A stretch of 64,000 bases of DNA, taken from the NCBI RefSeq assembly GCF_940677205.1, contig NZ_OW712331.1, positions 1,922,001-1,986,000 of the forward strand, written 5' to 3'. This DNA is from [Clostridium] colinum (GTDB lineage Bacteria; Bacillota; Clostridia; Lachnospirales; CAG-274). Shown here piece after piece: positions 48,102-56,779 of this stretch. The translations under genes and the position numbers were made by a program. The notes below the pieces were generated by a model, which did not search any database, had not been told where the DNA came from, and saw nothing but the letters and a program-made list of their open reading frames with translations. Numbering within the stretch: the first letter of the stretch is position 1; each line of letters opens with the position of its first letter.

Positions 48102-48503
48102 TTATCCATAATTAAATATTATTAAAAAAGATTTAATAAGTTAATATTATTATGCTACTTTATAAAAAAAGCTTATTTCTTTACACAAGAGCTAAATCCC
48201 CTAGAAATCTAGCTTTTTACACAATATAAGTCTTTACCCTGTCTTGTGATTAGAATTTTTATGCCTTACATAAATTTTTTATGCAAAATATAAAAATAAA
48301 AAAATTAATCTAAAATATTTTGTCTATAATCTGAATAATACTACATTATTATAATTATACCAAAACTTACAATTAGAAAAAATAAATTATATGTAGTATA
48401 ATATATTTAAAGCTGTAAACATATAAACAACGTTTACAATTTTAAAAAAATATAAAAATATATTAAAATTACTTTAAAAATTATTAATAAAAGGAGCTTT
48501 TAT
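48102..48503. other. AT-rich gap before the FtsH-like gene
   Basis: No gene. Positions 48162-48245 resemble 46331-46410 (ACACAAGAGCTAAATCCCC versus ACGCACAAGGGCTAAAGCCC), a decayed repeat copy. Confidence 0.5.
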
Positions 48504-50195
48504 ATGAAAAAAATAAATTATAAAATAATATGTTTTGTAAGCCTTTTTATTATTCTTTTATTAGGGGTTAGCCTTAAAGGTAAGGAAAATTATATCCCCT
48601 ATCCAGATTTTTATAGTAAAGCGTGTAATAAAAATATAGATACAATTTTTTATAATGATAGTGATAAAATTAAATTTAAAGAAAAAAATAATGATACAAT
48701 TTTTACAACTGATAATCCTAGAACAGAAGATTTTAAAGAAAATATGCTAATTAAAGGCATAGTATTTAAAGAACAATCAAATATAACTAATAGCTTATAT
48801 TCTGTTTTAGCTATATTTTTAATAGGAGCAACTGTATTTTTAATATATAAAAAAACAAAGAAAAATCCTATTGCTATAAAAGAATTTAATATAGAAGACA
48901 AAAATAATATATTTTTTAAAGATATAGCAGGCAACGAAGAAGCTAAAGAAAATGCTAAAGACATAGTAGATTTTCTTAAATGCCCAGAAAAATATAAAAA
49001 ACTAAACGCTCGAGCACCTAAAGGTATTATATTTTATGGTGAACCTGGTACTGGAAAAACAATGTTAGCCAAAGCAATTGCCTCTGAAGCTGGTGTGCCT
49101 TTTTATTCTGTTTGTGGCTCAGACTTTGTAGAAATGTATGTAGGGGTTGGTGCTTCTAGAGTAAGAGCTTTGTTTAAAAAAGCTAGAGAAAGTAAAAAAG
49201 CTGTTATCTTTATAGATGAAATAGATGCAATAGGTAAAAAAAGAGCTACCTCTCTACAAAACACAAATGAAGAAAGAGAACAAACATTAAACGCTCTTTT
49301 AACAGAAATGAGTGGATTTTCTAGTGATGAAACTATAATTGTTATAGCCACTACAAATCGTTTAGATATATTAGATGATGCTCTTGTTCGTGCTGGTAGG
49401 TTTGATAGACACATAGAAATAGGCCTGCCTGATAAAGTTGCTCGTGAAAAAATTTTATCTTTATTGTTAAAAAATAAAACAATAGATAAAAATTTAAATA
49501 TAAAAGATATAGCCAAAAAAACTGTATATTTTAGCGGTGCTATGCTAGATGCACTAGTAAATGAGTCTAGTATTATGGCTATAAAAGATAATAACAACGA
49601 AATAAATATTAATCATATAGATAAAGCATATTTAAAAATAATAGCTGGTGATGAAAGAAAAGATACCTCATTTTTAACACAACAAGATAAAAAAATAACT
49701 GCTATACACGAGGCGGGACACGCAGTAGTTACAAATATTTTAAACGTTGCTACTATATCAAAAATATCTATATTACCTACCATAAAGGGAGCCGGTGGTT
49801 TTTGTTTAAATATATTTGAAGATAAATTATTTAAAACTAAGCAAGATATAGAAAATCAAATAATAAGTTTATATGGTGGACGTTGTGCCGAAGAAATTAT
49901 GCTTGGAAGTGAAAACATTACAACAGGTGCATACAATGATATAGAAAAAGCTACTAAAATTATTGTAGACTATGTATCTAAATATGGTATGCTTAAAGAT
50001 AATATTTTAAGCTATAATGTTTTAAAAGAAGATGAAAACATTATAAAAGAATATAAAACTATAGCTACTACACTATATGAAAAAGCTAAAAATATCTTAA
50101 TAGAAAACAAAAATACTCTTGAAAAATTAGTTGATACATTATTAGAAAAAGAAACCTTAAACGAAGAAGAAATATACCATATATTAAAAAACTAG
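48504..50195 (+). CDS. FtsH-like AAA+ zinc metalloprotease
   Basis: 563 residues. Two membrane helices (about 9-25 and 95-112) enclose an extracytoplasmic loop; AAA domain with Walker A YGEPGTGKTMLAKA, Walker B VIFIDEIDAIGKK, second region of homology RAGRFDR; M41 peptidase with HEAGH and the distal ligand region. Shorter and more divergent than housekeeping FtsH, so perhaps a specialised paralogue. Confidence 0.9.
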   Translation: MKKINYKIICFVSLFIILLLGVSLKGKENYIPYPDFYSKACNKNIDTIFYNDSDKIKFKEKNNDTIFTTDNPRTEDFKENMLIKGIVFKEQSNITNSLYSVLAIFLIGATVFLIYKKTKKNPIAIKEFNIEDKNNIFFKDIAGNEEAKENAKDIVDFLKCPEKYKKLNARAPKGIIFYGEPGTGKTMLAKAIASEAGVPFYSVCGSDFVEMYVGVGASRVRALFKKARESKKAVIFIDEIDAIGKKRATSLQNTNEEREQTLNALLTEMSGFSSDETIIVIATTNRLDILDDALVRAGRFDRHIEIGLPDKVAREKILSLLLKNKTIDKNLNIKDIAKKTVYFSGAMLDALVNESSIMAIKDNNNEININHIDKAYLKIIAGDERKDTSFLTQQDKKITAIHEAGHAVVTNILNVATISKISILPTIKGAGGFCLNIFEDKLFKTKQDIENQIISLYGGRCAEEIMLGSENITTGAYNDIEKATKIIVDYVSKYGMLKDNILSYNVLKEDENIIKEYKTIATTLYEKAKNILIENKNTLEKLVDTLLEKETLNEEEIYHILKN

Positions 50196-50265
50196 TTAAA
50201 AGCCTGTCACACTTTTCTTTGTTTTGAATAGTATAATATTAGGACAAAGGAAAGGAGGTGTTACC

Positions 50266-50508
50266 TTGACATATGGTTGGTTAGGTAATCGTTGTGGCAA
50301 TAACTGGTCAAATAATGGTTGTTTTAACAATTGTGGTTGCAATAGATGTGGCTGGAACAATGGTTGGAATAATGGCTGGAATAATGGTTGCTTTAACAGA
50401 TGTGGCTGTAATAGATGTGGTTTTACACCATATAATAACTTTAACAACTCTGGTTTTAACAACTATCAATATGATAGTTTTAATAACTTTGGTTATAGAT
50501 ATTATTAG
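50266..50508 (+). CDS. Cys/Asn/Gly-Trp repeat spore-surface-like protein (80 aa)
   Basis: MTYGWLGNRCGNNWSNNGCF with repeated CGCNRCG and NNGWNNGWNNG units and an aromatic Asn/Phe/Tyr tail. Such composition is typical of spore coat or exosporium proteins that cross-link through cysteines. TTG at 50266 is 7 nt after AAAGGAGG and is preferred. Confidence 0.7.
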   Translation: MTYGWLGNRCGNNWSNNGCFNNCGCNRCGWNNGWNNGWNNGCFNRCGCNRCGFTPYNNFNNSGFNNYQYDSFNNFGYRYY

Positions 50509-50630
50509 TATTTTTACTAAATTTTTAAAGTATAAATTGTATTTATATAATGTTTAATTAAATTAATATTTTGTGCCCCCTTAAAATAATTTTTTATTTA
50601 TAGCCTAAAGATTTTTATCTTTTGTCTATA

Positions 50631-50664
50631 AAAAAGGTTGAAGAAAAATTCTTCAACCTTTTTT
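50631..50664. terminator. Bidirectional terminator
   Basis: AAAAAGGTTGAAG/CTTCAACCTTTTT stem. Confidence 0.8.
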
Positions 50665-50665
50665 A

Positions 50666-51502
50666 TTATAACCATCTGTAAGATTGTTTATCTACAAAGC
50701 CTTTATTTTTTAATATTGTTTTTAAACAATCTGCCCATTGTTTAGTTTCTTCTATATTTTCTGCTAAAACAGAGCCGTGCTCGCCTTTATTAAATATATG
50801 CAAACTATAAGGTACATTTTTATTTTTTAAAGCAATACCAAGCTCTAAAGTATTTATAGCACTAACTGCCGTATCCTCTAATGTATGCCATAAAAACATT
50901 TCTGGCATATCTTCTCTTACATTTTTTTCTAAAGATAGCATTTTTCTAAGCTCCATATCTTCTCCTACAAGATTATTAGCAGACCCTTGATGAGCATAGC
51001 TTTCACATAAAGATACAACTGGATAACATAAAACTGCTAAATCTGGCTTTGCTGATAATTTATCTATATCATCTTTATTATCTTGTTCAAATTTATCAAA
51101 AAATTCGGCAACGCAACCTGCTAAATGCCCTCCGGCAGAAAATCCTATTATACCAACTTTATTTGGGTCTATATTAAATTTTTCTGCATTATATCTTACA
51201 TATCTTATAGCACGTTTAGCATCAATTAATGGTACTGGGTGTTTATATGGTGCTACTCTATATCTTAAAACAAAAGCATTTACACCAAAAAAGTTTAACC
51301 ATCTTGCCATTTTTTCGCCTTCTGTTGCACAAAGCCCATAGCCACCACCAGCTAATATAACCATAGCCCCTCTTATTTTTTTATCGTCTATTTCATCTTC
51401 TACAATATAAGCATCTATTTGGCAACTATTTTCATTTTCTACATTTTTTATATTTTCATCAAATAAAGGTATATTTTCTTCCCATAAATTATAAGTTTTC
51501 AT
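50666..51502 (-). CDS. Alpha/beta hydrolase (acetyl-esterase-like)
   Basis: 278 residues. Oxyanion-hole region VILAGGGYGLCA, nucleophile elbow GIIGFSAGGHLAG, C-terminal His in FNKGEHGS. It resembles small xylan/carbohydrate acetyl esterases (BD-FAE type). Next to a sugar O-acetyltransferase gene, so the pair may be involved in acetyl group turnover. Confidence 0.82.
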   Translation of the reverse strand: MKTYNLWEENIPLFDENIKNVENENSCQIDAYIVEDEIDDKKIRGAMVILAGGGYGLCATEGEKMARWLNFFGVNAFVLRYRVAPYKHPVPLIDAKRAIRYVRYNAEKFNIDPNKVGIIGFSAGGHLAGCVAEFFDKFEQDNKDDIDKLSAKPDLAVLCYPVVSLCESYAHQGSANNLVGEDMELRKMLSLEKNVREDMPEMFLWHTLEDTAVSAINTLELGIALKNKNVPYSLHIFNKGEHGSVLAENIEETKQWADCLKTILKNKGFVDKQSYRWL

Positions 51503-51530
51503 ATTTATTCTCCTTTGTTTATATTATTTT

Positions 51531-52082
51531 TTATATTGTTTTTATAACTTTAGCCGGATTTCCCGCTATTACTACATTGTCTCCAAAACTTTTTGTAACA
51601 ACTGCCCCTGCCCCTACTACAACATTATTACCTATTGTTACACCTGGGCATATAACAGAGTTTCCCCCAAGCCAACAATTATCTCCAATAGTTATTTTTT
51701 TAGCATATTCTATTCCGCTATTTCTCTCAATAGGGTCTATTGGGTGTGTAGCTGTATATATAGCTACATTAGGAGCTATCATACAATTTTTACCTATCCT
51801 AACTTCTGCTACATCTAAAATAACACAATTAAAATTAGCATAAAAATTTTCTCCAACATAAATATTTTTACCATAATCACATCTAAAGCTTGGCTCTATG
51901 TATATATCATTGCCTGTGCTTCCAAAAAGTTCTTTTAAAATTTTTGTTTTTTTATTATTATCTTCTACATCACATTCGTTAAACTCTTTACACATTTTTC
52001 TTGCATAAGTTCTCATTTCTACAAGCTCTTTATCTGTTGGGTCATAAGGCATCTGTGCTAACATTTTTTCTCTTTCAGTCAT
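51531..52082 (-). CDS. Maltose/galactoside O-acetyltransferase family
   Basis: 183 residues. N-terminal MAC domain (MTEREKMLAQMPYDPTDKEL) and left-handed beta-helix hexapeptide repeats (NVAIYTATHPIDP with the catalytic His, ITIGDNCWLGGNSVICPGVT). Acetyl-CoA-dependent sugar acetylation; the exact substrate is not visible. Confidence 0.9.
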   Translation of the reverse strand: MTEREKMLAQMPYDPTDKELVEMRTYARKMCKEFNECDVEDNNKKTKILKELFGSTGNDIYIEPSFRCDYGKNIYVGENFYANFNCVILDVAEVRIGKNCMIAPNVAIYTATHPIDPIERNSGIEYAKKITIGDNCWLGGNSVICPGVTIGNNVVVGAGAVVTKSFGDNVVIAGNPAKVIKTI

Positions 52083-52093
52083 AAATGTTCTCC

Positions 52094-52432
52094 TTATAAT
52101 AGCTTTATTTCTAGGGCAACTACTCCGTATTTTTTTATATCTTCTATTGTATAATATTGTTCCATATCTTTATAATTAGCTATTTCATCTTCTTTATAAC
52201 CAATAGATATTTTATCAAAATCTTTATATAGTTGTTTGAAATTTTTATATCTATATATATTTTTAACTTTTACATTTAAAATTTGTTTATTATCTATATT
52301 AACAAATTGTATATTATCATTTATTAATATTTTTTGCCTTTTTTCATCATACAATCTTAGCTCAATAGTCTTGCTACCTTGTTTTATAAGGTTAAAAGGT
52401 TCATTATATAAATTCATAACGTGTGTTTTCAT
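52094..52432 (-). CDS. ASCH domain protein
   Basis: 112 residues, MKTHVMNLYNEPFNLIKQGS with KTIELRLYDEKRQ, the ASCH fold signature (RNA-binding, PUA-like). Physiological role unknown. Confidence 0.85.
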   Translation of the reverse strand: MKTHVMNLYNEPFNLIKQGSKTIELRLYDEKRQKILINDNIQFVNIDNKQILNVKVKNIYRYKNFKQLYKDFDKISIGYKEDEIANYKDMEQYYTIEDIKKYGVVALEIKLL

Positions 52433-52441
52433 ATATATTTC

Positions 52442-53314
52442 CTAGTCTGTTAATATTTTATACCCTGTTTCAGTAACTAATATAGTATGTTCCCATTGAG
52501 CCGATAGTTTATTATCTTTTGTATAAACTGTCCAGTTATCATCACCTATATAACAATCAAATGTTCCTTCGTTAATCATAGGCTCTATTGTAAATACCAT
52601 ATTAGGCACCATTATCATAGTTTTAGCACTTGTTCTATAATGATTAATATTAGGCTCTTCGTGAAATTTTATACCTACACCGTGTCCCGTTAATGCTCTA
52701 ACCACACCATAACCGTGTTTATCGGCTATATCATTTATAACATTACCTATATCCGATATAGGTCTATAAGGTTTTACTGCCTCTATGCCTGCCATCAAAC
52801 ATTCTTTTGTAACTTCTACAAGTTTTTTAGCATTTTCTGGTACATTTCCTATCATATACATACGGCTCATATCTGAATAATAACCATTTAAAATAGACGT
52901 TATATCTAAATTTATTATATCTCCATTTTTTAATATTTCATCTTTAGACGGTATGCCGTGGCATATAACATTATTTATAGATGTACAACAACTTTTAGGA
53001 AATCCGTTATAGTTAAGCGGGGCTGGTATTGCTCCTGCATCTATCGTTAGCTTATGTACCATATCATTAATTTCTAGTGTAGATACACCTTCTTTTATTA
53101 TTTTTTCTACCTCATCTATGATAGATTTAGTAAGTTTTGCCGATTTTTCTATTCCTTCAATCTGTTCTTGTGTTAATATTAGGTTTCTATCTGGCAAAGG
53201 ATAACCTTCTTTTTGAAAAGGTTGTAACATTTCTTCATCTTTTCTTAAATGGCAAGATTTATATTTTTTACCACTACCACACCAACATTGTTCATTTCGT
53301 TCTATATTAAACAA
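52442..53314 (-). CDS. map: Methionine aminopeptidase with SEC-C zinc motif
   Basis: 290 residues. N-terminal SEC-C motif (NEQCWCGSGKKYKSCH) followed by the M24 domain with metal ligands in GDIINLDITSILNGYYSD, ALTGHGVGIKFHEEPNI, FTIEPMI and QWEHTILVT. Removes N-terminal Met from new proteins; the SEC-C form is a known clostridial variant. Confidence 0.93.
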   Translation of the reverse strand: MFNIERNEQCWCGSGKKYKSCHLRKDEEMLQPFQKEGYPLPDRNLILTQEQIEGIEKSAKLTKSIIDEVEKIIKEGVSTLEINDMVHKLTIDAGAIPAPLNYNGFPKSCCTSINNVICHGIPSKDEILKNGDIINLDITSILNGYYSDMSRMYMIGNVPENAKKLVEVTKECLMAGIEAVKPYRPISDIGNVINDIADKHGYGVVRALTGHGVGIKFHEEPNINHYRTSAKTMIMVPNMVFTIEPMINEGTFDCYIGDDNWTVYTKDNKLSAQWEHTILVTETGYKILTD

Positions 53315-54011
53315 ATTTATCCACCTCCTTAGTGTAATATAATATAGCCTCTTTAAACTTATTTTGATTTAACATATCTTTACCCTCTTTAGATAAAGTA
53401 TAAACCCCTCTTTCTATTCGTTTAAAATATCCATAATGATTTTTTTGTAAAATATAACTTGCATTTTGTATATTAAATTGTTTTTTTATATAAGAAGGGC
53501 TAGCTTTTTCTATTTTGTTTAAAACACAAGCTAAAAAGATAGTTTGCTCTCTATAAGCTGTTAATATATTATCTTTTTTGCTACTACCACCTATATTTAT
53601 ATCTAAATTTCGTCTTCCTATTTCATTTAAAATTACTGTTCTTTTTCTTGTTTTTGCTTTTATCTTTTTATCTTGTGGTTCTAATATTATTTCTACTGTT
53701 TTTAAAGGACTATCTAATGCAACTGTTATAAGCCCTATATCCATAGTCTTTAATATTTTTAACATATGTTTAGTTTCTTTTTTTCTAAAATTTTTAGGTC
53801 TATTAATAGCTACAAAAACTTTGTCTGCAAATACCTTTCTATCCATAGCTTGATACAATAATTTTAAATTAAAGCTTTTTTTCATTTCTATAACAATAAG
53901 TTTGTTTTCATATAAACAAGCTATATCACAGTTTTTAACTTCTGCTTGAACAATGTATCCATTTTTTAAAAGATATTCTTTTATAGGTTTATAAAGTTCT
54001 GTTTCTTTCAT
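53307..54011 (-). CDS. DUF2161 protein, PD-(D/E)XK-like
   Basis: 234 residues. MKETELYKPIKEYLLKNGYI, then EVKNCDIACLYENKLIVIEM (D...E.K nuclease-like core) and a C-terminal winged-helix-like part. DUF2161 is annotated as a putative PD-(D/E)XK phosphodiesterase; substrate unknown. Overlaps map by 8 nt. Confidence 0.8.
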   Translation of the reverse strand: MKETELYKPIKEYLLKNGYIVQAEVKNCDIACLYENKLIVIEMKKSFNLKLLYQAMDRKVFADKVFVAINRPKNFRKKETKHMLKILKTMDIGLITVALDSPLKTVEIILEPQDKKIKAKTRKRTVILNEIGRRNLDINIGGSSKKDNILTAYREQTIFLACVLNKIEKASPSYIKKQFNIQNASYILQKNHYGYFKRIERGVYTLSKEGKDMLNQNKFKEAILYYTKEVDKFV

Positions 54012-54014
54012 ATA

Positions 54015-55256
54015 TTAACGATTTTTAAAGAAATTTTCTATTTCTTCTACTGTTTTTATAATATCTTTAGACAAATTTTCATAACCATTTTTAGTAACAA
54101 GTATATCATCTTCTATTCTTATGCCTATACCCTCTTTAGCTATATAAAGTCCTGGTTCTACTGTTATAACCATGCCTTCTTTAAGCTCTGTTACACTGCT
54201 ATGTGATACATCGTGTGTGTCTAGTCCTAAATAATGGCTTACACCGTGATAATAATAATTAGATATTTCACTTTTATCTTTTATAAGCCCTATTTTTACA
54301 AGCTCTTTTTCATAATGTTCTATTAATATTTCATTAAGCCTTTTAAATGGTAAACCTGGTTTTATAGCTTCTATAACTTTTCTTTGACCTTCTAAAACTA
54401 TATTATATATTTGTTTTTGTCTGTCGCTAAATTTTCCATTAGCCGGAAATGTTCTGGATATATCCGAGCTATAATAACCATAAGTTGCTCCTAAATCTAT
54501 AAGGATAAGTTCTCCGTCATTTATTTTATCATTATTTTCTCCATAATGTAATATAGTTGCATTGCTACCGCTAGCAAGTATTGTGTTAAATGCTTTATCT
54601 TTAGAGTTGTTTCTTTTTATTTCATAATCAAAACAAGCCTCCAGTTCATATTCCATTATGTTAGGAGATGTATTTTTCCATATATTTTCTATTCCTTGTT
54701 TTGTTATAGATATTGCTTTTTTTATATTTTCTATTTCTTCTTTTTGCTTAAAAAGCCTAAAATAGCTTATATTGTTATAAATATTTTTTATACTAACATA
54801 TGGATAGCTTTGTTTTATTATTTCGGCTTGTCTAAATGCCTCTTTATCATTTTCTAAATATCTATTTTCTAAGTCTAAATATACATATTGTATATTATTT
54901 TTAAACATAGCATTATAAAATATTTTTTCAAATTCATCTAAATATTTTATATTTTCTATGCTAGATATATTTTTAGATTCTTCTTCATCAATAGTTTTAC
55001 CTTCCCATTTTGCCTTAAGCTCATCATATCTTTCTATAAATAAAGTTTCTTCTATATTTTTATCATTTTTTATTGCCATATATATAAGATGAGGTTTATC
55101 TATGCCTGTCATATAATAAAAATTTCTATTAGGCTCAAATGAGAAAAACTGGTCACAAGTTTTATGTTTTGCCTTACCTGCAAATAAAATTACTATACTG
55201 TTTTCTTCTAAAGCGTTTATTATTTTTTTACGATTATTTTTAAAAAAATCTGTCAT
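54015..55256 (-). CDS. Xaa-Pro aminopeptidase (M24B)
   Basis: 413 residues. N-terminal creatinase-like domain (FSFEPNRNFYYMTGIDKPHL), then the M24 catalytic part with ELILIDLGATYGYYSSDISR, YYHGVSHYLGLDTHDVS, VITVEPGLYI and IRIEDDILVT. Cleaves N-terminal residues before proline. Confidence 0.93.
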   Translation of the reverse strand: MTDFFKNNRKKIINALEENSIVILFAGKAKHKTCDQFFSFEPNRNFYYMTGIDKPHLIYMAIKNDKNIEETLFIERYDELKAKWEGKTIDEEESKNISSIENIKYLDEFEKIFYNAMFKNNIQYVYLDLENRYLENDKEAFRQAEIIKQSYPYVSIKNIYNNISYFRLFKQKEEIENIKKAISITKQGIENIWKNTSPNIMEYELEACFDYEIKRNNSKDKAFNTILASGSNATILHYGENNDKINDGELILIDLGATYGYYSSDISRTFPANGKFSDRQKQIYNIVLEGQRKVIEAIKPGLPFKRLNEILIEHYEKELVKIGLIKDKSEISNYYYHGVSHYLGLDTHDVSHSSVTELKEGMVITVEPGLYIAKEGIGIRIEDDILVTKNGYENLSKDIIKTVEEIENFFKNR

Positions 55257-55270
55257 AACAACACCTCGTT

Positions 55271-55624
55271 TTATTTTAAAGTTTTATAGCTTTCTTCTTT
55301 AAACCCTACTAAAACTGTATCATCATTTACAAATATAGGTCTTTTCACAAGCTTTCCATCTGTTGATAAAAGCTCTAACATTTCATCTTCTGTCATATTT
55401 TTAATTTTATCTTTAAGTCCCATTTCTCTATATAAAACACCACTTGTATTAAAAAACTTTTTAAGCTCAAGTCCACTTTTTTTATACCACTTTGTTAACT
55501 CTTCTTTTGTTGGGTTATTTATTGTTATATCTCTATCTATAAAATCTATATTATTATCTTGTAAATATTTTTTAGCTTTTTTACAAGTAGTACATTTAGG
55601 GTATTGTAAAAATAAATTGTTCAC
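55271..55624 (-). CDS. Spx/ArsC family protein
   Basis: 117 residues. YPKCTTCKKAKKYLQDN (CxxC), then NPTKEELTKWYKKSG and LVKRPIFVNDDTVLVGF. It matches the Spx/MgsR/YusI group. A redox-sensing regulator or reductase; which one is not decided by sequence. Confidence 0.87.
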   Translation of the reverse strand: MNNLFLQYPKCTTCKKAKKYLQDNNIDFIDRDITINNPTKEELTKWYKKSGLELKKFFNTSGVLYREMGLKDKIKNMTEDEMLELLSTDGKLVKRPIFVNDDTVLVGFKEESYKTLK

Positions 55625-55685
55625 TTCTATTACCTCCTTTTTATAATATTATATAATTAAAAATTAATTTTATCAATTACATAAC

Positions 55686-55895
55686 TTAAAAATTTTTAAC
55701 ATTATTTAAAAATAGCCCTTCTTTTTTTACTAGTTGGTTTAATAAATCAAAATCTATATAAAACAAATTTTCAATAGAATTTTTATCTTCATCACATAAA
55801 TTATTGATAATATTATAAAATTCATTTTCTTTAATATCAAATTCTTTCCTTAAAATCTTGATATCTTCATCTTCAAAACCAATATTAATATACAT
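55686..55895 (-). CDS. Hypothetical protein (69 aa)
   Basis: MYINIGFEDEDIKILRKEFD, acidic and helical. No family recognised, and no strong ribosome-binding site; moderate support. Confidence 0.4.
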   Translation of the reverse strand: MYINIGFEDEDIKILRKEFDIKENEFYNIINNLCDEDKNSIENLFYIDFDLLNQLVKKEGLFLNNVKNF

Positions 55896-56027
55896 ACTTA
55901 TTTCACTCGTTTTTCTATTTTTATTTATATAATCATTAACAACAACTAACTTATAAAAATATTTAATAATTAAATTACACTACAAATTTAACATTTAAGA
56001 TATTATTAGTTAAGTTATTTTATATAC

Positions 56028-56109
56028 AATCAATTTTTTGAATACTTCCGTATTCAAAAACAGGTATTCCTAAAATTTATCAAAATTAAGTCATACCTTA
56101 ATTGTAATA
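56028..56109 (+). repeat. 82-bp double-hairpin intergenic repeat, copy B
   Basis: Near-identical to 42909-42990, same orientation, again directly before a terminator hairpin. Confidence 0.9.
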
Positions 56110-56111
56110 AT

Positions 56112-56146
56112 AAAAAGGCTAAAGATAAAATCTTTAGCCTTTTTTA
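56112..56146. terminator. Terminator after ferredoxin gene
   Basis: AAAAAGGCTAAAGA/TCTTTAGCCTTTTT stem. Confidence 0.75.
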
Positions 56147-56168
56147 TATCACATAGCATATAACAGCA

Positions 56169-56339
56169 TTAAGCTGGGTTAGGTGCATCTACTGGGCAAA
56201 CACTTGAACAAGTGCCACAGTCTATACAAATGTCTGGATCGATTACGTATTTAGTATCTCCTTCAGAAATTGCGTTAACTGGACATTCTGCTGCACAAGC
56301 ACCACAGCTGATACAATCATCATTAATAAAATATGCCAT
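56169..56339 (-). CDS. 2[4Fe-4S] ferredoxin
   Basis: 56 residues. MAYFINDDCISCGACAAECP and CIDCGTCSSVCPVDAP are two CxxCxxCxxxCP motifs, giving the classical clostridial ferredoxin. ATG at 56339 follows AGGAGGG. Low-potential electron carrier for anaerobic metabolism. Confidence 0.95.
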   Translation of the reverse strand: MAYFINDDCISCGACAAECPVNAISEGDTKYVIDPDICIDCGTCSSVCPVDAPNPA

Positions 56340-56779
56340 AATAAACCCTCCTAAATATATTTTTTAAAACCTATTTGCATATACTACTCGTATTAGCAAA
56401 ATTATAAATTAAAGCAAAAAAATGTAAAAATAAATTTTACATTACCATTTTATAATAAATATTATATTTTATCAAGTATATTTTTAATTATAAACCACAT
56501 TATTTTTTATAAGTACTTAATTTTCATTATAGTATAAATCCACATTATAAAATATAAAAAACTTGAAATATTAAGTATTTTTATTACTTAAAATATAAAA
56601 TTTAATATTTATTAAAGTATTATATAAGTTTTTTTAATAAGTTATATTAATAATACTTATATTTATTAATTTATACCAAAATAATATTTTTATTAACTCC
56701 TATTTTTACCAACATATAATTGATATATAAATTTATATGCTATATAATAAATTTACAAAAACTTTTAAGGAGGTAAATT
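56340..56779. other. AT-rich gap ferredoxin/tldD
   Basis: Divergent intergenic region of about 440 bp, nearly pure A+T, presumably with promoters for both genes. No ORF or clear repeat was seen. Confidence 0.5.

Noticed and set aside
49103-49597. Minus-strand frame opposite the FtsH-like gene
   Set aside because: Antisense shadow of conserved AAA motifs.
50196-50462. Minus-strand frame with LFQPLFQPLFQP-type repeats
   Set aside because: It is the complement of the Asn/Gly/Trp repeats of the coat-like gene; no ribosome-binding site, and it overlaps the better supported gene fully.
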